The translations under genes and the position numbers were made by a program. Of a DNA stretch of 64,000 nucleotides, positions 8,351-16,940 are shown in pieces. Origin of the DNA: Candidatus Rhabdochlamydia oedothoracis (GTDB taxonomy: Bacteria > Chlamydiota > Chlamydiia > Chlamydiales > Rhabdochlamydiaceae); contig NZ_CP075587.1 of assembly GCF_019453995.1 (NCBI RefSeq), forward strand, positions 1,736,001-1,800,000, read 5' to 3'. Below the pieces are notes generated by a model. The model saw only the letters and a program-made list of their open reading frames with translations, ran no database searches and was not told where the DNA came from. How positions within the stretch are numbered: the stretch's first letter is position 1; each line of letters opens with the position of its first letter.

Positions 8351-8570
8351 GTCTTTTCAAGTTTGAAGTGCACAGAAGAATTAAAAAAAGAATAGGCAGG
8401 CGATGAAAGAATCTCTATTGTGATTTTTAACAATCAAACACAAAAAGAAACCTTGCCTAAAGGCTACCATCACCTAACCTATGACCAAAGATGTCAGATT
8501 TATATTTTACAAGCTAGAGGAGATACATCTAGCTCAATAGCAACCATTCTAAAAGTTCATCATAGCACTA
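8351..8570 (+). mobile_element. Family E (IS30) 5' end fragment
   Basis: This stretch repeats the left inverted end (GTCTTTTCAAG...GAAGTGCAC) and the first about 50 codons of the IS30 transposase seen whole at 12457-13470, including NNQTQ...LPKGYHHLTYDQR. It is cut at 8571 by a 135-bp inverted-repeat element. Confidence 0.85.
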
Positions 8571-8705
8571 TACTAGTTTGATTTCAAAGTAAGAATTGCA
8601 TAACTAGGTTTTTTTGAAAAAACTGCTCTAGCTTGCAAGAAGATGTTATCTTTTTGTATAAAAATGTTTATATATTCAAACTCTTAATTTGAATGCAAAC
8701 GAGTT
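8571..8705. mobile_element. 135-bp non-autonomous element with B-like inverted ends (MITE), copy 1
   Basis: The ends are TACTAGTTTGATTTCAAA and, inverted, ACTCGTTTGCATTCAAAT. Both share the ACTnGTTT...AAATTAAGA pattern with the right end of IS630 family B. No coding capacity. Further copies lie at 19160-19262 (truncated) and 22633-22767 (complete). Confidence 0.75.
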
Positions 8706-8905
8706 CTCTAATTGCACACAAGGGGAATATAAATTCTCTTAATTCTTCATAAGCTCTCCGAGCCGATATTTTGCTTGCAAAATAAAAGGCGTTTTTTAAG
8801 ATCTTAGGACAGCAAAGTTTAATGCGGGAGATAAGTCCAGGGTTCTCTGCGGAGTCTTTTTGAAGAAAACTATTTTAGATTCTTCGCTCCATTATGCTAT
8901 CCGAC
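8704..8905. repeat. Direct repeat X, copy 1 (about 202 bp)
   Basis: It is essentially identical to 9576-9777. On the minus strand it stays open over its whole length, containing SAENPGLISRIKLCCPKILK and RRAYEELREFIFP, so it may be a gene fragment. I do not recognise the product. Confidence 0.8.
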
Positions 8906-9430
8906 ATAAGAGGGTTTGGAATTGTGTTGAGGATGAACCCCATCTAAATAAAGCAGTTGATCTGTTTGAGCGAGTTCTTTTTCTAGATTTTGCAATTCTT
9001 GTGAAAAAAGCTCTTTAGCTTTCTCATTCACTTTTCCAGGAATCAGCTTAGGCTTTTTATAGGTAAAGTTTAACCGATGCAATAAAGAAACCATAGCTGA
9101 TGGTGTATAACATATTCCAAAGTGGTCTTTGGCAAAATTGACAACTTGTTTAGCTGAACTGGGAGCTTCTTCTTTTACATAGATTTTTAGTTGTTTAAGT
9201 TGGCCTTGATTGAGCCGGCATGCCTTTCCTGCATAGTTCAAATTCAGCAATGCTTCTTTGCCACCTTCTAAATAAGTTTTATAGTAACGCCTTATCGTAT
9301 CCTCATCTAAGAGTAAAGCATGTGCTACTTGTGGGTATGTCCACCCTTCATCTAACAATAAAATAGATTTGATTCTATCGCATAGCCTTTTATCCCGTTC
9401 ATGGCGATGACGAGCCTTGAGGATGTCTTT
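8905..9430 (-). pseudogene. Family B IS630 transposase, 5' half (truncated)
   Basis: Codons for residues about 16-190 of the 343-aa family B transposase are present on the minus strand; compare the intact gene at 19652-20683. The frame breaks at Ser-Tyr of HNSKPSYG at 8905, where repeat X begins. At about 9430 it meets the 3' part of the same gene in the opposite orientation. Neither DDE half is complete here. Confidence 0.85.
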
Positions 9431-9575
9431 AATAATCGATATTATGAAAAATTCTTAGATTTTAAGAAGGCAATTTGTGCTTTTTTTGAAAATATTCCTA
9501 AATATCGGGAAGAACTGCAACCTCTTTTATCTAGGAAATTTTGCTTAGTTAAATCTTAATTTAAAAACAAACGAG
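9431..9575 (+). pseudogene. Family B IS630 transposase, 3' end fragment
   Basis: It contains the last about 43 codons (NNRYYEKFLDFKKAICAF...) and the right end (AAACGAGT) of family B, on the plus strand, head-to-tail inverted relative to the 5' half next to it. This points to an inversion within one B copy. Confidence 0.85.
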
Positions 9576-9777
9576 TTCTCTAATTGCACACAAGGGGAAT
9601 ATAAATTCTCTTAATTCTTCATAAGCTCTCCGAGCCGATATTTTGCTTGCAAAATAAAAGGCGTTTTTTAAGATCTTAGGACAGCAAAGTTTAATGCGGG
9701 AGATAAGTCCAGGGTTCTCTGCGGAGTCTTTTTGAAGAAAACTATTTTAGATTCTTCGCTCCATTATGCTATCCGAA
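9576..9777. repeat. Direct repeat X, copy 2
   Basis: Second copy of 8704-8905, offset by 872 bp. In both copies repeat X directly follows an AAACGAGT end, once from the 135-bp element and once from family B. Confidence 0.8.
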
Positions 9778-9914
9778 ATGAAATGGGCAAGACAATGTAT
9801 ATTACGGCTTCTAAGAGCCAACTCATTTGTCGTCTTTACCTATTTCTTCGGTTTTCTCCTGCAAAAAATTTTAGTCACTTTTCCTAATGTTTTTATTTCT
9901 AAAAAAATGCGTTT

Positions 9915-11010
9915 TTAAGCTGCCTTTGGCTCACCGTAAATAAATTCTTTTTGTTCAATCAGCATCTTATGCATAATTACGGATAACTTTCTACCTACTG
10001 CTAAGGCGGCTTTCTTCATTCCTTTTTTTCTCATGATTTTTAATCCCCAAGCTTTTAGCTTGCTCCATTTCTTACTTCGTGTCAGCATTACTATTCCGGC
10101 TTCAACTAATAGAGATCTAAGTTCACTGGATCCACATTTTGAAATTCTTCCCTGTCTTTGCACCTCTCCGGAGGCATACTGTTTAGGCGTCATACCAAGA
10201 TAGGCTCCTACTGATTTAGAATCGTTAAAACGAGTGGGATCAAAAATTTCTGTTTTATAGGTTAATGCTGTTACAGGTCCTACGCCAGGGATTGTCATAA
10301 GCCGTTGTACTTCTTTATCTTGACTGACCAGCTTAAGCATTTCTTTATCCAGTTTTTCTACTTCCTCAACTACCTTATCAAAGGTATTTAATAGAGAGGT
10401 TATGCTCAGAACAATACTTTTTTCCTGTTTTTCTATCTGTTTTACAACCACAGACGAAAATCTTTTGGATCCCACAGATCCCAATCGTATTCCGTAACTT
10501 TTAAGCAAGCCCCTTACAGTATTTTTTAACTGCGTTTGCTGTTTAATTAGCGCTCTTCTGGAAACTAACAAAATGCTTTTTTCTACTGAATCTTGGGGCT
10601 TACAGTGTACTCGTGTATACATACCTGATCGAAGGGCTTCTGCGATTCCTCGTGCATCATTTTTGTCTGTGTACTCGTGTATACATACCTGATCGAAGGG
10701 CTTCTGCGATTCCTCGTGCATCATTTTTGTCTGTCTTATTTATTTTCAAAGCAAGAATCGTACTCAGCTTCCTTGCATCCATACATAGGGGATCTATAGC
10801 TCTTTTTCTAAATCCTGTGACTAGGTAATGAGATAAACATCCACTTTCAAAGCCAACAACGATTTCTTGAAAATCTCTTTTGGAAAAATAATCTGCTAGT
10901 AAATCAGGATCTGTTTTTTCTGAACCTTCATGGACAATCTTACCTTGTTCATTTAATACACAGATAAAAGTTCTTTTCATTGATACATCTAATCCAATAT
11001 AATGCTTCAT
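9915..11010 (-). pseudogene. IS110-family transposase broken by a 64-bp tandem duplication
   Basis: IS110 enzymes use a DEDD (RuvC-like) catalytic domain rather than DDE. The N-terminal part has MKHYIGLDVS (first Asp), VVGFESG (Glu) and DKNDARGIAEAL (Asp pair). The C-terminal part has TIPGVGPVTAL and GMTPKQYASGEVQRQGRISK, the Transposase_20 domain with the conserved Ser region. A 64-bp unit at 10605-10668 is repeated exactly at 10669-10732. Because 64 is not a multiple of three it shifts the frame. Removing one copy leaves 1032 nt, exactly 343 codons plus stop, so the break is due to this duplication alone. Confidence 0.88.
10605..10732. repeat. 64-bp exact tandem duplication inside IS110 transposase
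   Basis: The units 10605-10668 and 10669-10732 both run from GTGTACTCG to TTTTTGTCT. This is the only difference from an intact reading frame. Confidence 0.92.
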
Positions 11011-11198
11011 AGGTTGCTCCTCATTTTTTTTGCTCTTTAATGAGCGGTTTTGAGATTTGAAAAAATCTCGTTTATATTGGAGAGTTTAACCTACTCCGTT
11101 TAAGGAGCAACCCCTTCTTTGTGTGCAATTATGGCATGTATAGTTCAAATTTAGTAAGGCTTTTTTTCCGTCCTTCATGAACCTATCTTGAATTAAAT

Positions 11199-11714
11199 TT
11201 ACTGTTTTAAAGATACTTGCCGACTTAAGAAATTCATCCAATATCCCAGTAGTCCAAACATTAATAGTCCGTTCCAATATATTGCCTTTCTTTCCCAGCG
11301 CACTGTAAGACGACGGAAGCATGCCTTTAACCAAGAAATCGTTCTCTCAACGACCCAACGTTGCTTTTCAAGGTAGCAAATGCCTTTTATCTTATATCCC
11401 TTAGTGTTTCTTTTCCGAGCTATCAGAGGAAAAACCTCATGGGAAAGAACATCGATACGTGTTTGCTCTGAGTCATAACCTTTATCTGCTTCAAGTATGG
11501 GTACTTTTCCCTGATTCCATGCTTTTTTAATGAAGGGAATGACTTTCCTAAGCAGAGGGATCACTTGTTTTTTCTCATCCCCGGATGCTGATGTAAAAGT
11601 GATTGCAAGAGGCTTTCCTGATTTTTCTACCAGTAAATGCGATGTCACGCCTTTACCTTTGTAGCCATAATCAACTTGCTCTCCTCCTCCGCGTCCGCTG
11701 GAAAAAAAAACCAT
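11199..11714 (-). CDS. IS5-type transposase ORF B (family D)
   Basis: This 171-aa frame begins within the T9 run and encodes the rest of the DDE domain: VTSHLLVEKSGKPLAITFTS, LEADKGYDSEQTR (second Asp), then QRWVVERTISWLKACFRRL with the catalytic Glu. Unlike copy 3 it has no internal stop, so copy 1 appears to be the functional one of the three D copies in the window. Confidence 0.85.
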   Translation of the reverse strand: MVFFSSGRGGGEQVDYGYKGKGVTSHLLVEKSGKPLAITFTSASGDEKKQVIPLLRKVIPFIKKAWNQGKVPILEADKGYDSEQTRIDVLSHEVFPLIARKRNTKGYKIKGICYLEKQRWVVERTISWLKACFRRLTVRWERKAIYWNGLLMFGLLGYWMNFLSRQVSLKQ

Positions 11715-12024
11715 CTACAGAGAGTCTCTGGACATCAATACACTCCAGTTGTTCGGCAAGCTTAAGCAGCTCTTCTAAAAATTGATCTAAAAATCCAGCA
11801 GATTGCATTCTTCCAAGCCATGCGTGTGCTGTTGAGGGATGAGAAAACTCCTTGTTTCTAGGTGCATCTTTCCAAGGAGCTCCTGTCCGAAGCACCCAGA
11901 AAATAGTATTCACTACAGGTCTCCATGGCGCTAATTTTCTTCCATAATGGTTACGATTTACCCATTTTTCCATTTGAGGTTCGAGTATTTTAAACTGTTC
12001 TTCATTTAATCCTTGCTTGCTCAT
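11671..12024 (-). CDS. IS5-type transposase ORF A (family D)
   Basis: This 117-aa frame is the N-terminal transposase part (DUF4096-like: LAPWRPVVNTIFWVLRTGAPWKDAP...), with the first catalytic Asp in RLSVDGFF. It ends in an Arg-rich tail just past a 9-nt homopolymer (T9 on the coding strand, 11702-11710). A full enzyme needs a shift into ORF B there. Transcriptional slippage or a +1 ribosomal shift at the T run is the likely route, as in other two-ORF IS5 elements. Confidence 0.85.
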   Translation of the reverse strand: MSKQGLNEEQFKILEPQMEKWVNRNHYGRKLAPWRPVVNTIFWVLRTGAPWKDAPRNKEFSHPSTAHAWLGRMQSAGFLDQFLEELLKLAEQLECIDVQRLSVDGFFFQRTRRRRAS

Positions 12025-12099
12025 GTCATCTGTCTTTAGTTAAAAAATAAAAAGATCAGGTATCATAGCGAAAATTTATATTCAATTCAAGATAGGTTC

Positions 12100-12173
12100 A
12101 TCTAACAATAAAATAGATTTGATTCTATCGCATAGCCTTTTATCCCGTTCATGGCGATGACGAGCCTTGAGAA
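12100..12173 (-). mobile_element. Family B IS630 fragment (5' codons)
   Basis: It encodes the LKARHRHERDKRLCDRIKSI segment of the family B transposase, cut by element D at 12099 and by element F at 12174. The 5' remainder of the same B copy continues at 14945. Confidence 0.8.
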
Positions 12174-12400
12174 TAGACCTCTTTCAAAACCCATTAACAT
12201 AGCTCCAGATTATAAATGCCCGCAATTAGATTGAACCGAAGACCAAACCTTTTTCGTCTATTTCTATAACGATCAGCTAAAATTTTGAATCGCTTAAGCA
12301 GACCAATAGCATTTTCATTAATTACACGTTCTTTGGAAAGGAATTGATTATTTTTTTTGTCTTGTTTTGTTAAAGGATTTTTCTTGCTTCTTCTTTTAGG
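12174..12400 (-). mobile_element. Family F IS5-like element, 3' part
   Basis: It starts with the F end TAGACCTCTTTCAAAAC and encodes the C-terminal transposase part (RSKKNPLTKQDKKNNQFLSKE...RFGLRFNLIAGIYN). It is interrupted at 12401 by IS30. The 5' part resumes at 14529, with about 290 bp of the normal element missing between. Confidence 0.85.
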
Positions 12401-13540
12401 GGCCCTTTCAACCTTGAAGTGCACAAAAAAGAACATATAAATACTTGAAAAAACATCTATTGTGCACCCGAGCATAGCATGTTTGTAGATAATCTCGTAA
12501 ACACTTCTAGTGGAGTTTCGAAGTTGAGAGCCTTTCTAGGTCTGTTATTTAGTAAAGTTTCCACCCTTTCTATATCCTTGGAAGTCGTATCTAAAAAGCT
12601 TTGTGTTTTAGGAAAATATTGCCTAACTAGTCCGTTTGTATGCTCATTTAAGCCTCTTTCCCAAGAATGGTAGGGCGTTGCAAAGTAGAAGTCTGTCTCT
12701 AGCTCGAAACTAACCATTTGGTGATAGGCAAATTCTTTTCCGTTGTCTGCTGTTAATGTGTGTACAAAATCTTTGATAGGTTTAAGTTGTTCAATTAACG
12801 CTTGACTTACTTCCTCTGCAGTTTTATGAGAAACTTTGGCGAGCTTAGTTAGCTTGGAAGTTCTTTCTACCATTGATACAATTACGCCTTTATGTCCTGC
12901 CCCTATGACTGTATCTAGTTCCCAGTCTCCTAAACGAGTCTTTTTTTCTACAATACAAGGCCGTTGCTTAATATCTATACGACCAGGCATGTTCCCTCTT
13001 CCAGAAGCTCCCTTTCTCTGCTTGTTATATTTTTTCCCTCGATGACGGAGCTCTCTATAAAGCTGTCCTCCCTGTCGTTTATCTTTCCAGATATGATTAT
13101 AGATGGTCTCATGACTAACATGTTCTTTACCATGTCTTTTAAGCCATCCGGATATTTGTATAGGGCTCCATTGCAACTTGATTTTTTCTTCAATACGGGT
13201 AACTATTTGAGGAGTCATTTTTTTATTGGGCTGAGAATTTTTTCTAAGAAATGCTTTTTCTTGAGCTTGCTGATGACGGTATCCTCGTTGCCCTTTATTT
13301 CTCTTAAGTTCCCTACTAATAGTGCTATGATGAACTTTTAGAATGTTTGCTATTGAGCTAGATGTATCTCCTCTAGCTTTTAAAATATAAATCTGACATC
13401 TTTGGTCATAGGTTAGGTGATGGTAGCCTTTAGGCAAGGTCTCTCCTTGTGTTTGATTGTTAAAAATCACAATAGAGATTCTTTCATCGCCTGCCTATTC
13501 TTTTTTTAATTCTTCTGTGCACTTCAAACTTGAAAAGACT
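12401..13540 (-). mobile_element. Family E IS30 element, complete copy
   Basis: The ends are GGCCCTTTCAACCTTGAAG and, inverted, GTCTTTTCAAGTTTGAAG, which are imperfect inverted repeats sharing TTTCAA..TTGAAGTGCACA. It carries one intact transposase. The neighbouring 988 bp is a tandem duplicate of most of this element. Confidence 0.88.
12457..13470 (-). CDS. IS30-family transposase, intact
   Basis: The 337-aa protein opens with an N-terminal helix-turn-helix (YHHLTYDQRCQIYILKARGDTSSSIANILKVHHSTISREL). The integrase-type DDE core follows: LGDWELDTVIG (Asp), TADNGKEF (Asp) and FATPYHSWERGLNEHTNGLVRQYFPK (Glu). Length and domain order are normal for IS30, so it is probably functional. Confidence 0.93.
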   Translation of the reverse strand: MIFNNQTQGETLPKGYHHLTYDQRCQIYILKARGDTSSSIANILKVHHSTISRELKRNKGQRGYRHQQAQEKAFLRKNSQPNKKMTPQIVTRIEEKIKLQWSPIQISGWLKRHGKEHVSHETIYNHIWKDKRQGGQLYRELRHRGKKYNKQRKGASGRGNMPGRIDIKQRPCIVEKKTRLGDWELDTVIGAGHKGVIVSMVERTSKLTKLAKVSHKTAEEVSQALIEQLKPIKDFVHTLTADNGKEFAYHQMVSFELETDFYFATPYHSWERGLNEHTNGLVRQYFPKTQSFLDTTSKDIERVETLLNNRPRKALNFETPLEVFTRLSTNMLCSGAQ

Positions 13541-14528
13541 TAAAGTTTCCACCCTTTCTATATCCTTGGAAGTCGTATCTAAAAAGCTTTGTGTTTTAGG
13601 AAAATATTGCCTAACTAGTCCGTTTGTATGCTCATTTAAGCCTCTTTCCCAAGAATGGTAGGGCGTTGCAAAGTAGAAGTCTGTCTCTAGCTCGAAACTA
13701 ACCATTTGGTGATAGGCAAATTCTTTTCCGTTGTCTGCTGTTAATGTGTGTACAAAATCTTTGATAGGTTTAAGTTGTTCAATTAACGCTTGACTTACTT
13801 CCTCTGCAGTTTTATGAGAAACTTTGGCGAGCTTAGTTAGCTTGGAAGTTCTTTCTACCATTGATACAATTACGCCTTTATGTCCTGCCCCTATGACTGT
13901 ATCTAGTTCCCAGTCTCCTAAACGAGTCTTTTTTTCTACAATACAAGGCCGTTGCTTAATATCTATACGACCAGGCATGTTCCCTCTTCCAGAAGCTCCC
14001 TTTCTCTGCTTGTTATATTTTTTCCCTCGATGACGGAGCTCTCTATAAAGCTGTCCTCCCTGTCGTTTATCTTTCCAGATATGATTATAGATGGTCTCAT
14101 GACTAACATGTTCTTTACCATGTCTTTTAAGCCATCCGGATATTTGTATAGGGCTCCATTGCAACTTGATTTTTTCTTCAATACGGGTAACTATTTGAGG
14201 AGTCATTTTTTTATTGGGCTGAGAATTTTTTCTAAGAAATGCTTTTTCTTGAGCTTGCTGATGACGGTATCCTCGTTGCCCTTTATTTCTCTTAAGTTCC
14301 CTACTAATAGTGCTATGATGAACTTTTAGAATGTTTGCTATTGAGCTAGATGTATCTCCTCTAGCTTTTAAAATATAAATCTGACATCTTTGGTCATAGG
14401 TTAGGTGATGGTAGCCTTTAGGCAAGGTCTCTCCTTGTGTTTGATTGTTAAAAATCACAATAGAGATTCTTTCATCGCCTGCCTATTCTTTTTTTAATTC
14501 TTCTGTGCACTTCAAACTTGAAAAGACT
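12553..14528. repeat. 988-bp exact tandem duplication within IS30
   Basis: Unit 1 is 12553-13540 and unit 2 is 13541-14528, with a constant offset of 988. Each unit runs from within the transposase 3' region (TAAAGTTTCCACC) to the element's left end (AACTTGAAAAGACT). I see no difference between units by eye. Confidence 0.85.
13484..14458 (-). pseudogene. IS30-family transposase, second tandem copy, C-terminally truncated
   Basis: The first 307 residues equal those of the intact copy, including all three catalytic residues. Then the frame runs into the inverted end of the first copy and ends with an unrelated SLFKFEVHRRIKKRIGRR tail. The lost C-terminus (LNNRPRKALNFETPLEVF) is conserved in IS30 enzymes, so activity is doubtful. 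Confidence 0.88.
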
Positions 14529-14944
14529 ATATTCCATAGCGCTTTTTAATAGCTCTTTACGTCCAGGCAGTGCAAATAGGGGATGTTTTATCAGGGTGTA
14601 TTCTACCCATTTTATTGTTTTATAAGCTGTACTTTCACTGATACTATAGCTCTGGTTTATGTGAAAATAGGTTCTATACTCTCTTAGATACTCTAAGGTC
14701 ATCAGTAACATGTCTTCTATTTTTAATTTATTGACGCGGCCTCCTCGGGCTTTTTTCTCTTTGTGACTTATCTCCAAAATCAAGCTCATTTGATCAAATG
14801 TGCTACGTTTTACTCCGGTTAATCTTCGGAATTTCTCGTTGTCTAAACTTTTTGCTTTTTCAAATTTCATCATGCCCTTACGTATTTTTAAGGGCATTAT
14901 TTTATACAAGGGCTTTTTTATTTCCTAGTTTTGAAAGAGCTCTA
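14529..14944 (-). mobile_element. Family F IS5-like element, 5' part
   Basis: It encodes the N-terminal part of the F transposase (MKFEKAKSLDNEKFRRL... to DMEY-like SAMEY) and ends at the F terminus (TTGAAAGAGCTCTA). Together with 12174-12400 this was one F copy before IS30 entered. Confidence 0.88.
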
Positions 14945-15072
14945 ATGTCTTTTTGGTTTCTTGTTAAAAAGTTCGCTTCAGGTTGCATAGATGTAAGATT
15001 TATAACTCAATCAATGAGAAAAATTCAATGAATTTAGTGTTTGAAAAGTCTTTTTTCTAATGCGTTTCAGTA
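14945..15072 (-). mobile_element. Family B IS630, 5' end fragment
   Basis: It matches the left end and first codons of the complete B element (MQPEANFLTRNQKD..., 19568-19700). It ends with the B left terminus next to a TA, inserted in family A sequence at 15073. Confidence 0.85.
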
Positions 15073-15312
15073 TATTCTCTGAGGTATTTCTGAACAGTGA
15101 TAGGGCTTATCCGAAGTGCTTTAGCAAGATTTTTTGTTGAGATACCCTCATCATAGCCCAAAATTACACAAAGCCTATTCCGTTCAGAATAGTCTTTTGG
15201 ATGCTTTAACTTGTGTTCTAAGTCAGCTCTCTGGCTAAGGGTCAGTTTTTTCATACTCAATAGCTTAACACAAAACAAAATATTTTTCTATACGATTGAA
15301 TCGGAACCACTA
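15073..15312 (-). mobile_element. Family A IS630, 5' fragment
   Basis: It encodes the first about 60 residues of the family A transposase (MKKLTLSQRADLEHKLKHPK...), truncated by B at 15072. Its left terminus at 15312 borders TA within IS30 sequence. Confidence 0.85.
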
Positions 15313-16016
15313 TATAATCATATCTGGAAAGATAAACGACAGGGAGGACAGCTTTATAGAGAGCTCCGTCATCGAGGGAAAAAATATAACAAGCAGAGAA
15401 AGGGAACTTCTGGAAGAGGGAACATCCCTGGTCGTATAGATATTAAGCAACGGCCTTGTATTGTAGAAAAAAAGACTCGTTTAGGAGACTGGGAACTAGA
15501 TACAGTCATAGGGGCAAGACATAAAGGCGTAATTGTATCAATGGTAGAAAGAACTTCCAAGCTAAATTAAGCTCGCCAAAGTTTCTCATAAAACTGCAGA
15601 GGAAGTAAGTCAAGCGTTAATTGAACAATTTAAACCTATCAAAGATTTTGTACACACATTAACAGCAGACAACGGAAAAGAATTTGCCTATCACCAAATG
15701 GTTAGTTTCGAGCTAGAGTCAGACTTTCTACTTTGCAACGCCCTACCATTCTTGGGAAAGAGGCTTAAATGAGCATACAAACGGACTAGTTAGGCAATAT
15801 TTTCTTAAAACACAAAGCTTTTTAGATACGACTTCCAAGGATATGGAAAGGGTGGAAACTTATACTAAATAACAGACCCAGAAAGGCTCTCAACTTCGAA
15901 ACTCCAATAGAAGTGTTTAGGAGATTATCTACAAACATGCTATGCTCAGTTGCACAATAGATGTTTTTTCAAGTATTTATATGTTCTTTTTTGTGCACTT
16001 CGAGATTGAAAGGGCC
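15313..16016 (+). mobile_element. Family E IS30, decayed 3' part
   Basis: It corresponds to the second half of the IS30 transposase on the plus strand, starting at YNHIWKDKRQGGQ. It has a frameshift after MVERTSKL at about 15568 and a second disruption near 15725-15770. Several substitutions relative to the intact copy show it is older. The right end (TTGAAAGGGCC) is kept. Confidence 0.85.
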
Positions 16017-16055
16017 TTCTAACTTCTTTGACAAACGAAAACTGGCGTGCTTAGT

Positions 16056-16646
16056 ATGACACAAGAACCTGTGCAGATCATATATTTAAATGGGCCATCG
16101 AGTAGCGGAAAGACAACTCTTGCAAAAGCATTACAACATGCATTTGAAGAACCTTTTTTGCATATTGGGATCGATAAGATCATTGGCTAGATGCCAGAGA
16201 AAGTCAATGATTGGAAAGGGGGAGAAGCTCCTATCGGATACAGTTGGAAGAAAAGTGAAGATGCATCTGGCAATCCTATTCAGGAACTACAAGTAGGTCC
16301 GTACGCTCAAAAGATAGGCAAAACATTCCAAGAGGTAGTCCTTGCCCTTGCCAAAATGGGTCATCATCTTATTATTGATGATGTCTCTTTCGGCAAACAA
16401 CAGCTTGACGAATGGAAGAAAACTCTAAAAAACTTCCCAGTTTTATGGGTTGGAGTAAATGCTCCCCTCTCTGTTTTGGAACAGAGGGAAAAAGAAAGAG
16501 GTAATCGTATTCCAGGATCAGCAAGGGGACAGTTTAATAAAGTACATGTTGGTGCTACATACGACTTAGAGATAGATACACATCATGCAAGCATTAGTGA
16601 AAATACTGAAAAAATTAAGTCCATTGCATATCGAACGAGAAAATAG
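16056..16646 (+). pseudogene. Chloramphenicol phosphotransferase-like kinase with an internal stop
   Basis: The frame starts MTQEPVQIIYLNGPSSSGKT, with a P-loop at residues 13-21. It continues after a TAG at 16188-16190 with MPEKVNDWKGGEAPIGYSW, LIIDDVSFGKQQLDEWKK, LWVGVNAPLSVLEQREKERGNR and a C-terminal HVGATYDLEIDT. This is the chloramphenicol 3-O-phosphotransferase (CPT) family pattern: P-loop, DD pair, and the V-x-x-P-L-x-x-L-E-x-R-E lid. The TAG sits where the family has a Trp (TGG), so one G-to-A change explains it. Removing the stop leaves a normal-length protein of about 196 aa. CPT homologues can also modify other substrates, so drug resistance is not proven. It follows an IS30 end immediately. 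Confidence 0.78.
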
Positions 16647-16662
16647 TAGAACTAGGTCCTCA

Positions 16663-16940
16663 ATATCAACGAGCGCATTACTCCTTGCTCTACATTTAAG
16701 ATTGCTTTAAGCTTAATGGGATATGATGCAGGGGTTTTACAAGACGAAAAGACTCCAACTTGGTTGTTTCAAGAAAGTTATGATCATTTCTTAGAATCAT
16801 GGAAAACTCCACAATCTTGGATGAAAACCTCTTGCGTTTGGTTTTCCCGCATTTTAGCAACACAATTGGGATGGGAGAATATGCAAAAATATCTGAGCTT
16901 ATTAGAATACGGCAATTCAAATCTATGGGCTAATTCCAAA
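16663..16940 (+). pseudogene. Class D (OXA-like) beta-lactamase fragment
   Basis: In one frame the sequence reads ERITPCSTFKIALSLMGYDA, then TPTWLFQESYDHFLESWK, SWMKTSCVWFSRILATQLG and YLSLLEYGN. The STFK tetrad (active-site serine, with the lysine that becomes carbamylated), the S-x-V-like SCVW motif and the YGN motif are the class D hallmarks in correct order and spacing. The signal peptide and the N-terminal region are missing, with a TAG in frame just upstream. The C-terminal KTG part is lost where a 42-bp end of element H begins. It is therefore non-functional here. Confidence 0.82.

Larger units (their letters stand above)
9780..11140 (-). mobile_element. Family C IS110-like element
   Basis: It contains the transposase pseudogene at 9915-11010. 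The 5' non-coding end (11011-11140) is repeated at about 35816-35965, including the inverted GGAGCAACC / GGTTGCTCC block near 11000 and 11100. The 3' boundary is placed only roughly, next to repeat X. Confidence 0.7.
11179..12099 (-). mobile_element. Family D IS5-type element, copy 1 (complete, 921 bp)
   Basis: The inverted ends are GAACCTATCTTGAATT at both sides. It carries two overlapping frames (see the two CDS entries). Flanks suggest a short AT/CAT target duplication in a B-like IS630 sequence. The 921-bp length is identical to copy 3 at 59398-60318. Confidence 0.9.

Noticed and set aside
8209-8433. 74-aa minus-strand frame as a single gene
   Set aside because: Its start lies in the IS30 end and its 3' part in another transposase-like fragment; it is a fusion of debris.
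11086-11334. 82-aa minus-strand frame spanning 11086-11334
   Set aside because: It is a chimera reading through the end of element D, a short IS630-like remnant and the IS110 5' end; not a gene.
12836-14329. Pairs of plus-strand frames repeated at 12836/13824 and 12964/13952
   Set aside because: They are antisense shadows of the two tandem IS30 transposase copies.
16028-16057. TTGACA (16028-16033) and TAGTAT (16052-16057) as a promoter for the CPT-like gene
   Set aside because: The -10 would overlap the ATG, placing the transcription start inside the coding sequence; likely coincidence.
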